Origin: Pseudomonadota bacterium
GTDB taxonomy: Bacteria > Pseudomonadota > Alphaproteobacteria > Sphingomonadales > Sphingomonadaceae
NCBI GenBank assembly: GCA_023426225.1
Contig: JAFABD010000253.1
Span: 1-43,749, forward strand
Length of the DNA: 43,749 nucleotides
Reading direction: 5' to 3'
The notes below the pieces were generated by a model, which was not told the DNA's origin, ran no database searches, and saw nothing but the letters and a program-made list of their open reading frames with translations. The position numbers and the translations under genes were made by a program. Shown one piece after another: positions 15,265 to 21,738 of this stretch (its first letter is position 1; the number at the start of each line of letters is the position of its first letter).

Positions 15265-16554
15265 TTGGCCAATGTTGCGGTGATCGGCGCCCAATGGGGC
15301 GATGAAGGCAAGGGCAAGATCGTCGACTGGCTCGCCGAGCGTGCCGATGTCGTCGTGCGTTTTCAGGGCGGCCACAATGCCGGCCACACGCTGGTGGTGG
15401 GCGAGAAGGTGTACAAGCTGTCGCTTCTCCCCTCGGGGATCGTGCGCGGCACGCCCAGCGTCATCGGCAATGGCGTCGTGCTCGATCCCTGGGCGCTGCG
15501 CGACGAAGTGGCGCGGCTGCGCGAACAGGGCGTCGAGGTGACACCCGACACGCTCAAGGTTGCCGACACCTGCCCGCTGATCCTGCCCTTCCACCGCGAC
15601 CTCGACGCGCTGCGCGAGGATGCGAGCGGCACCGGCAAGATCGGGACCACCCGCCGCGGCATCGGTCCGGCCTATGAGGACAAGGTCGGCCGCCGCGCGA
15701 TCCGCGTGTGCGATCTGGCCCATCTCGACGATCTGGGGCCACAACTCGACCGGCTCGCGGCACATCACGACGCGCTGCGCGCCGGCTTCGGCCAGCCGCC
15801 GATTGATCGCGCCGCACTGATCGAGGAGCTGCGCGAGATCGCCGGCTTCGTGCTGCCGTTCGCCCAGCCGGTGTGGAAGATGCTGAACGAAGCGCGCGCG
15901 CGCGGCCGCCGCATCCTGTTCGAGGGCGCACAGGGCGTGCTGCTTGACATCGACCATGGCACCTATCCGTTCGTCACCTCGTCGAACACGATCGCCGGCA
16001 CCGCTGCGGGCGGTTCGGGCATGGGGCCGGGCGCGGTCGGCTATGTGCTGGGAATCGCCAAGGCCTATACGACGCGCGTCGGTTCGGGCCCCTTCCCCAC
16101 CGAACAGGACAATGACGTCGGCGAACGGCTCGGCACGCGCGGACGCGAATTCGGCACGGTGACGGGGCGCAAGCGCCGCTGCGGCTGGCTCGATGCGGTG
16201 CTGCTGCGCCAGTCGGTGGCGGTGTCGGGCATCACCGGCATCGCGCTCACCAAGCTCGACGTCCTCGACGGGTTCGACGAGATCAAGGTCTGCACCGGCT
16301 ATCGCCTGCGCGGTGAAACGCTCGACTATTATCCCGCCAACGCCGCCGATCAGGCCGCGGTCGAGCCGGTCTATGAAACGATCGCCGGCTGGCACGAATC
16401 GACCGCCGGAGCGCGCAGCTGGGCCGACCTGCCGGCACAGGCGGTCAAGTATATCCGGCGCGTCGAAGAACTGATCCAGTGCCCCGTGGCGCTGGTTTCG
16501 ACCAGCCCCGAACGCGAGGACACCATTCTCGTGCGCGATCCGTTCGCCGACTGA
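15265..16554 (+). CDS. purA: adenylosuccinate synthase
   Basis: Catalyses the GTP-dependent joining of IMP and aspartate, the first committed step from IMP to AMP. The protein begins with ANVAVIGAQWGDEGKGK, the family P-loop carrying the catalytic Asp, followed by GGHNAGHT with the catalytic His, the IMP-binding QGVLLDIDHGTYPFVTSS region, and the C-terminal segment with the GTP-contact stretch LTKLDVLDGFD. An ATG at 15247 adds six residues, but the TTG at 15265 has AAGGA 9 nt upstream and gives 429 aa, the normal family length, so TTG is preferred. It is followed by a strong hairpin terminator. The leader holds a bipartite inverted repeat. Confidence 0.95.
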   Translation: MANVAVIGAQWGDEGKGKIVDWLAERADVVVRFQGGHNAGHTLVVGEKVYKLSLLPSGIVRGTPSVIGNGVVLDPWALRDEVARLREQGVEVTPDTLKVADTCPLILPFHRDLDALREDASGTGKIGTTRRGIGPAYEDKVGRRAIRVCDLAHLDDLGPQLDRLAAHHDALRAGFGQPPIDRAALIEELREIAGFVLPFAQPVWKMLNEARARGRRILFEGAQGVLLDIDHGTYPFVTSSNTIAGTAAGGSGMGPGAVGYVLGIAKAYTTRVGSGPFPTEQDNDVGERLGTRGREFGTVTGRKRRCGWLDAVLLRQSVAVSGITGIALTKLDVLDGFDEIKVCTGYRLRGETLDYYPANAADQAAVEPVYETIAGWHESTAGARSWADLPAQAVKYIRRVEELIQCPVALVSTSPEREDTILVRDPFAD

Positions 16555-16583
16555 GGCGAGGCAAGCCCTCAGCCGAATCGTGA

Positions 16584-16617
16584 AGAAGGGCCCGGCGGCA
16601 ACCCGCCGGGCCCTTCT
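16584..16617. terminator. strong hairpin terminator after purA
   Basis: A 15-bp perfect stem (AGAAGGGCCCGGCGG with its complement) closes a CAAC loop 30 nt after the purA stop. There is only a weak T-tract (TTCTC). It also lies 25 nt past the end of the convergent secreted-protein gene, so it can serve both strands. Confidence 0.8.
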
Positions 16618-16641
16618 CGCATCCCGTACGCTGCGCGCGCG

Positions 16642-17016
16642 TTAGCGCTGCGGCGTCGGCGTGCCGCTCGGCTGCGGCGCAGTGCTGCCGCCCGGCGTCG
16701 TGGTCGTGCTGCTATCGGGCGTGGTCGTCCCGCCCGGCGTGGTCGGCGTCGTACCCGGCGCGGTCGGATCGTTCGGGCTCGTCGGCGCGGTCGTCGTGCT
16801 GCTGTCAGGCGTGGTCGTGGTCGAACCCGTCGTGTCGCCCATGGTGGACGAGGTGTTGCTCTCGCTCTGCGCGTCACCACGCTTGTGGTGCTTGCGCGAC
16901 TGATCCTGCGCCGAATGCTCGCTGCCGGCGTTCAGTCCGGCGGCTGGCGCCGTATGGGCAATCGCCGCGACAGGCATCAGCAGTGCGCCGGCGGCAAGAA
17001 TGGAAATGGTACGCAT
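16642..17016 (-). CDS. secreted low-complexity Thr/Ser/Pro-rich protein
   Basis: A 124-aa protein of unknown function. Residues 1-20 form a clear Sec signal peptide (MRTISILAAGALLMPVAAIA), so it is predicted to be periplasmic or exported. Residues 35-50 are charged (DQSRKHHKRGDAQSE), and residues 55-124 are almost entirely Thr, Ser, Pro and Gly, with the heptad PDSSTTT occurring at 70-76 and again at 100-106. It has no Cys after the signal peptide, so it is not a lipoprotein, and no enzymatic motif. GGGAG 6 nt before the ATG supports the start. The tail resembles a disordered linker or wall- or membrane-spanning spacer. It ends against the purA terminator, while aroC lies 246 nt upstream. Confidence 0.7.
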   Translation of the reverse strand: MRTISILAAGALLMPVAAIAHTAPAAGLNAGSEHSAQDQSRKHHKRGDAQSESNTSSTMGDTTGSTTTTPDSSTTTAPTSPNDPTAPGTTPTTPGGTTTPDSSTTTTPGGSTAPQPSGTPTPQR

Positions 17017-17262
17017 CGATTACTCCCACAGTTCCTGTTGGACTGGACCCGATCAACGAGGGGAGTGCCGAGGATTTCCATGGCCGATCAACGGCCTGCC
17101 CCGCATCGGGCTCAGCTTGGGGACCAGCCGTTCGCGATCGGCGATGGAAGCGGCCCGGCCGCGGGAGCGCCACCCGCATTGATGCGCGGGCAGCGGCAAT
17201 CGCGAACCAAAACGCGCCGGGGGACCGAACGCCGCACCGGCCCGCTTCGGTTCATCGTGCGT

Positions 17263-18330
17263 TCAGCCGCACTGGGCGCGGTGAAGCAGCATCTGGTCGG
17301 CGAGTACGAGCGCGACCATCGCCTCCACCACCGGAACGCCGCGGATGCCGACGCAAGGATCGTGGCGGCCCTTGGTGACGATCTCGGCCGCATCGCCTTC
17401 ACGCGTCACCGTCTCGACCGGGATCAGGATCGAGCTGGTGGGCTTGAACGCGACTCGCACGCGCAACGGCTGCCCGGTCGAGATTCCACCCGCGATGCCG
17501 CCGGCATGATTGGCCAGGAAATGCACGCCGTCGGCGCCGGGGCGCATCGCATCGGCATTCTGCTCCCCGGTCGCGGCGGCGGCGGCAAAGCCGTCGCCGA
17601 TCTCGACGCCCTTGACGGCGTTGATCGACATGCACGCGGCGGCCAGCTCGCTATCGAGCTTGGCATAGAGCGGTGCGCCCCAGCCGGGCGGAACGCCCAC
17701 GGCTTCGCACGTCACCACCGCGCCCAGCGACGATCCGCGCTTGCGCGCGCCGTCGACGATCTCCTCCCATCGCGCCGCCGCGATCGGATCGGGGCAGAAA
17801 AACGGATTCTGGTCGATTGCCGCGGCGTCGAAATGCGCCGGGTCGATCGCGTCCCCGCCCAGCTCCTCGACCCAGGCGCGGACCAAAACCTGCGGGATCA
17901 CGCGTCGCGCGATCGCACCTGCCGCCACGCGTGCCGCGGTCTCGCGCGCGGACGACCGCCCGCCGCCGCGATAGTCGCGGAACCCGTATTTCTGATCATA
18001 GGCATAATCGGCATGGCCGGGGCGATAGGCGCGCGCGACCTCCGAATAATCCTTCGACCGCTGGTCGACATTCTCGATCAGCAGGCTGATCGGCGTGCCC
18101 GTCGTCCGCCCCTCGAACACGCCCGACAGGATCCGCACACGGTCGGGCTCCTGGCGCTGCGTCGTGAAGCGCGACTGGCCCGGCCGGCGACGGTCGAGGA
18201 ACGGCTGGATATCTGCTTCCTCAAGCGCGATCCCCGGCGGGCAACCGTCGACCACCGCACCCAGCGCGGGGCCATGGCTCTCGCCCCAGGTGGTGAAGCG
18301 AAAGACGCGTCCGAAGGTATTGAAGCTCAC
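17263..18330 (-). CDS. aroC: chorismate synthase
   Basis: Last enzyme of the shikimate pathway: converts 5-enolpyruvylshikimate 3-phosphate to chorismate using reduced FMN. The 355-aa protein begins VSFNTFGRVFRFTTWGESHG and includes signature 1 (GESHGPALGAVVDGCPPG), the segment AARVAAGAIARRVI with GGGRSSARETAA before it (signature 2), and the C-terminal HDPCVGIRGVPVVEAM (signature 3). The longer frame to 18390 only adds sequence overlapping the upstream gene. The GTG at 18330 overlaps the stop of the acetyltransferase gene as GTGA, which fixes the start and implies translational coupling. It is the last gene of the dnaJ-like/yihY-like/fabI/GNAT/aroC run. Confidence 0.94.
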   Translation of the reverse strand: MSFNTFGRVFRFTTWGESHGPALGAVVDGCPPGIALEEADIQPFLDRRRPGQSRFTTQRQEPDRVRILSGVFEGRTTGTPISLLIENVDQRSKDYSEVARAYRPGHADYAYDQKYGFRDYRGGGRSSARETAARVAAGAIARRVIPQVLVRAWVEELGGDAIDPAHFDAAAIDQNPFFCPDPIAAARWEEIVDGARKRGSSLGAVVTCEAVGVPPGWGAPLYAKLDSELAAACMSINAVKGVEIGDGFAAAAATGEQNADAMRPGADGVHFLANHAGGIAGGISTGQPLRVRVAFKPTSSILIPVETVTREGDAAEIVTKGRHDPCVGIRGVPVVEAMVALVLADQMLLHRAQCG

Positions 18331-18854
18331 AAGACCCCGCTCAGTTGCGCAAACGCCCCCGCATGCGTGGCGGGGCCGCGCACGCCGCACGGCATCGCGC
18401 CTCCCTGCAGCGGTAACGCCATCAGGTGATCGCCGGCATAAGGCGATTCAAAGCCGCGCGCCCATTCGGCGGAAAAGCCGAACCGCTCGTAAAAGCCCGG
18501 CTCGCCCAGCACGAAGCACAGCATCGCTCCTGCTCGCTCGAGCATGTCGAGGCCCGCGCGGACGAGCGCCTCGGCGACGCCCTGCCGGCGATAGGCAGGC
18601 GCCACGGCGAGCGGCGCCAGCGCGACTGCGGCGATGGCGCGCGCATCGATCTCGGCCGTCATCCGGCTGAACACGACCACGCCCGCCAGCGCGCCGGTCT
18701 CCTCGTCGTCCGCCACCAGCGTCAGGACCATGTCGCCGTCGATGCACAGCTGCTGGACAAGCTGCGCCTCCTCGCGCGCGGGAAATACCGCGCGCAGGAG
18801 CGCATCAATCGCGGCGACGTCGCCGCCGGTCGCGCCGCGGATCGCGATCGTCAC
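18327..18854 (-). CDS. GNAT-family N-acetyltransferase (YhbS-like)
   Basis: Predicted acetyl-CoA-dependent N-acetyltransferase of 175 aa. The acetyl-CoA-binding motif A is APLAVAPAYRRQGVAEALVRAGLD, preceded by the beta-4 strand VALAPL and followed by CFVLGEPGFYERFGFSAEW, a segment typical of YhbS-type acetyltransferases. The substrate is unknown. The GTG at 18854 overlaps the fabI stop (GTGA), and its own stop overlaps the aroC GTG start in the same way, so it is locked between fabI and aroC. The longer open frame upstream runs across fabI and is not credible. It could modify an amino group on a small molecule, peptide or protein. Confidence 0.85.
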   Translation of the reverse strand: MTIAIRGATGGDVAAIDALLRAVFPAREEAQLVQQLCIDGDMVLTLVADDEETGALAGVVVFSRMTAEIDARAIAAVALAPLAVAPAYRRQGVAEALVRAGLDMLERAGAMLCFVLGEPGFYERFGFSAEWARGFESPYAGDHLMALPLQGGAMPCGVRGPATHAGAFAQLSGVL

Positions 18855-19654
18855 GCGAGTGCGATGTCCGGCGCGTCCTCGGCCTTCATGCCGATGACGT
18901 TGTAACCGGCGTCGACATGGTGGATCTCGCCCGTCACGCCCGACGCCAGGTCCGACAGCAGATAGACGCCCGCGCCGCCGACATCCTCGATCGTGACGTT
19001 GCGGCGAAGCGGCGAATTGAGTTCGTTCCACTTCATGATGTAGCGGAAATCGCCGATCCCCGACGCCGCCAGCGTCTTGATCGGGCCGGCCGAGATCGCG
19101 TTGACGCGAATCTTCTCCGGTCCCATGTCCATCGCCAGATATTTGACGCTGGTCTCCAGCGCCGACTTGGCGATGCCCATCACGTTGTAGTGCGGCACCA
19201 CCTTTTCCGCGCCGTAATAGCTCAGCGTCAGCAGCGCGCCGCCGTCGGGCATCAGCGCGCGCGCGCGCTTCGCCACCGCGGTGAAGCTGTAGACCGAGAT
19301 GTTCATCGTGTTGAGGAAGTTCTCGAGGCTCGTGTCGTAATAGCGGCCGCGCAACTCGTTCTTGTCCGAAAAGCCGATCGCGTGAACGACGAAATCAATC
19401 GTCGGCCATTTTTCCGCCAGCGCCGCGAAGGCTTGGTCGAGCGCCGCCATGTCGGACACGTCGCAATCGATCAGCGTGTCGGAACCGAGCTGTTCGGCCA
19501 GCGGCCGCACGCGCTTGGCAAGCGCCTCGCCCTGATAGGTGAACGCCAGTTCGGCGCCCTGCTCGTGCAGCCTCTGCGCGATCCCCCAGGCGAGCGAGCG
19601 GTCGTTCGCCAGCCCCATGATCAGCCCGCGCTTGCCCTGCATCAATCCGGTCAC
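18851..19654 (-). CDS. fabI: enoyl-[acyl-carrier-protein] reductase (NADH)
   Basis: Reduces trans-2-enoyl-ACP in each elongation round of type II fatty acid synthesis. The 267-aa SDR protein has the variant nucleotide-binding start GKRGLIMGLANDRSLAWGIA and the FabI catalytic set Y146, Y156 and K163 in SYYGAEKVVPHYNVMGIAK, identical in numbering to E. coli FabI. It also has the substrate-loop segment SAGPIKTLAASGI. The GTG at 19654 overlaps the stop of the YihY-like gene (GTGA), and GGAGG lies 10 nt upstream; an ATG four codons later is a weaker alternative. It is in an operon with the YihY-like membrane protein upstream and the GNAT and aroC genes downstream. Confidence 0.95.
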   Translation of the reverse strand: MTGLMQGKRGLIMGLANDRSLAWGIAQRLHEQGAELAFTYQGEALAKRVRPLAEQLGSDTLIDCDVSDMAALDQAFAALAEKWPTIDFVVHAIGFSDKNELRGRYYDTSLENFLNTMNISVYSFTAVAKRARALMPDGGALLTLSYYGAEKVVPHYNVMGIAKSALETSVKYLAMDMGPEKIRVNAISAGPIKTLAASGIGDFRYIMKWNELNSPLRRNVTIEDVGGAGVYLLSDLASGVTGEIHHVDAGYNVIGMKAEDAPDIALA

Positions 19655-20592
19655 GTCTCGTTTTCCTCCGTTTCGTGGAGCCCCTCTAGCCGGTTCGAGG
19701 GCGTTTCCGCTAGGGCGGCGTTGAGCTCGGCGCCGATCACCATCCCAAGCCCTACAAGGAAAAAGAAGATCAGCGTGATCATCACACCCGCCAGGCTGCC
19801 ATAGGTCAGGTCATAGCTGCCCAGCGTGCCCAGAATCGAGGGCAGCATCGCGGTAACGCCGAGCCACCACAGCGTGGTGAACGCCGCCCCGGGCCATTTT
19901 GGGCACGCTCCCTTGCGATACCCCGCGGGGGTCAGCGCGTAAAAAAGGATATAGAGCGCGCAATAGAGCGCGACCGGCGGCGCAAGCCGCGACCAGCCGA
20001 CGATCCGCTTCGCCTCGAGCGCCCACGGCAGCAGATGGACCAGGAACTGCTCGACGCCGATCAGGAACACCTGTGCGCTGAATGCCGCGAGCGCGAGCAC
20101 CACCGCCCCCAAAATCATCGCGATCGACCCCAGCCGATAGCGCCAGAAGGGCACGTTCGAACGGACATGATAGGCCGAGCGCAGGATCGATCGCAGCGTT
20201 TCGATAAACCCCGTCGTCGTCCACAGCCCCACGATCGCGCCGAACCATAACAGGCTGCCGGTCCGCGCATGCAGCACGTCGAGCGCAGGCTGGCGCAGTA
20301 CCTCGGCGACGCCCGGCGGCACAGTGCGCAGAAACGCGTCCAGCGTGCGCACGCCCTCGCCGCCGCGGCCCAGCAACTGCGCGACCGCCGCCGCCACGAT
20401 CACGAACGGAAAGATCGTGACGAGCGACAGGTAGGCGAGGTTGCCGGCATAGGTGAAACCGTCGTTGAACGTTCCCACGACGACGCGGCGCACCACCACG
20501 AACACGCGCGGCCCGGCGCCCAGACGGGCGAACACCGCCCCCACCCGCGCACTGAAGCCGCGTCGCGTCTTCGTGGTTTCCCCCGTTTTCAC
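19651..20592 (-). CDS. YihY/BrkB-family inner-membrane protein
   Basis: A 313-aa integral membrane protein of the YihY/BrkB (virulence factor BrkB) family, whose molecular role is not settled; it is not an RNase despite an older label. About six hydrophobic segments are visible, for example LAYLSLVTIFPFVIVAAAVA, LLWFGAIVGLWTTTGFIETL, SIAMILGAVVLALAAFSAQVF, and the final VMITLIFFFLVGLGMVIGAELN. The family hallmark GNLAYLSLVTIFPF and the ILRSAYHV region are present. The GTG start is 6 nt after the dnaJ-like stop, with no strong ribosome site, suggesting coupling. Its own stop overlaps the fabI start as GTGA. The neighbourhood suggests an envelope or lipid-linked role, which is inference. Confidence 0.85.
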   Translation of the reverse strand: MKTGETTKTRRGFSARVGAVFARLGAGPRVFVVVRRVVVGTFNDGFTYAGNLAYLSLVTIFPFVIVAAAVAQLLGRGGEGVRTLDAFLRTVPPGVAEVLRQPALDVLHARTGSLLWFGAIVGLWTTTGFIETLRSILRSAYHVRSNVPFWRYRLGSIAMILGAVVLALAAFSAQVFLIGVEQFLVHLLPWALEAKRIVGWSRLAPPVALYCALYILFYALTPAGYRKGACPKWPGAAFTTLWWLGVTAMLPSILGTLGSYDLTYGSLAGVMITLIFFFLVGLGMVIGAELNAALAETPSNRLEGLHETEENET

Positions 20593-20598
20593 AAGGGG

Positions 20599-21555
20599 TC
20601 AGACGCCCATGCGGCCACGCGGGTTCCCCTGGCCGCTCCACCCTTGCGCAAAGCGGATCAGCGCGTCGTCGTTGACCGGCAGGTCGACCATCAGCGTGAC
20701 GAGCAGGTCGCCGCGCCCGCCGCCACCCTTGTGATGGAAACCGCGCCCCTTCAGCCGAAGCACCTTGCCCGAGGTCGAGCCCTTGGGCACCTTCAGCATC
20801 ACTGTGCCGTCGGGTGTCGGCACGCGCACCTCGGCGCCGAGCACCGCTTCGGACAGCGTCACCGGCAGGTCGAGCCGGATATTGTCGCCGTCGCGGGTGT
20901 AGAAGCGGTGCGGCTGCACCTCGATCGTCACGATCGCGTCGCCGGGGCCGCCCGGTCCTTCCTCGCCGCGCCCGGCCAGCCGCATCTGCGTACCCGTCTC
21001 GACGCCGGCCGGCAGCTTCAGGTCGATCGTCTTGCCGTCGCGCAGCGTGATGCGCTGCGGCGCCAACCGCGCGGCATCCTCGAACGCGACCGCCAGCCGA
21101 TAGGCGACATTCGCGCCCTTGGCCGCCTGTTTCCGTCCGAAAGCGCCGCCGAAGCCGCCGAAACCGCCGCTGAAACCGCTGTTGCGCCGTCCCGCGGCGC
21201 CGCCGCCGAAGATCCCCTCGAAAATATCGCCCAGATCGGCCGCCTCTCCGCCGAAGTCGAACTGGCCGCCACCGGGGCGAAATCCCGCCTGCGCGCCGCC
21301 GCCTGCGCCGCCAAAGCCGAACGGCGCGGTCGGATTGCCGTCACCGTCAATTTCGCCGCGGTCGAACCGCGCGCGCTTGTCCTTGTCGGTCAGCAGGTCA
21401 TAGGCCTGCGTGACCTGCGCAAAACGTTCCGCCGCCTTGGGATTGTCATGGTTGCGGTCCGGATGAAGCTCCTTCGCCAGCTTGCGATAGGCCTTTTTGA
21501 TCTCGGCCTCGGTCGCAGTCCGCGCCACGCCCAGGGTTGCATAAGGATCGGCCAC
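20599..21555 (-). CDS. DnaJ C-terminal domain protein (CbpA-like co-chaperone)
   Basis: A 318-aa type II J-protein that would stimulate DnaK ATPase and deliver substrates. The N-terminal J domain (residues 4-67) has HPD at 31-33. A Gly/Phe-rich linker (about 78-140) follows, with many GGF repeats, then the two C-terminal substrate-binding beta domains (LPAGVETGTQMRLAGRGEEG and VPKGSTSGKVLRLKGRGF). The Cys-rich zinc finger of true DnaJ is absent, so this is CbpA-like. It starts at GTG 21555 with GGGGAA 4 nt upstream, and heads the five-gene run ending with aroC. The 183 nt before it, up to ligD, hold no gene I can support and presumably carry the promoter. Confidence 0.9.
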   Translation of the reverse strand: MADPYATLGVARTATEAEIKKAYRKLAKELHPDRNHDNPKAAERFAQVTQAYDLLTDKDKRARFDRGEIDGDGNPTAPFGFGGAGGGAQAGFRPGGGQFDFGGEAADLGDIFEGIFGGGAAGRRNSGFSGGFGGFGGAFGRKQAAKGANVAYRLAVAFEDAARLAPQRITLRDGKTIDLKLPAGVETGTQMRLAGRGEEGPGGPGDAIVTIEVQPHRFYTRDGDNIRLDLPVTLSEAVLGAEVRVPTPDGTVMLKVPKGSTSGKVLRLKGRGFHHKGGGGRGDLLVTLMVDLPVNDDALIRFAQGWSGQGNPRGRMGV

Positions 21556-21738
21556 GAAATTCCCCGTTCAATTTACGCCCAATGCGCCTGACCATCATGG
21601 CAGGCGGATACGCCTGGAACATTGTTGCAACCCCGGCCTTGCGCAAGGGCATGGCAGACGCGCCACACGCCACGTTACGCGCGCGCAGCGGGCATGGCAA
21701 AAGCAATGGTGGCGCTGCCCGGCAGTGGCGCGCGGGGG

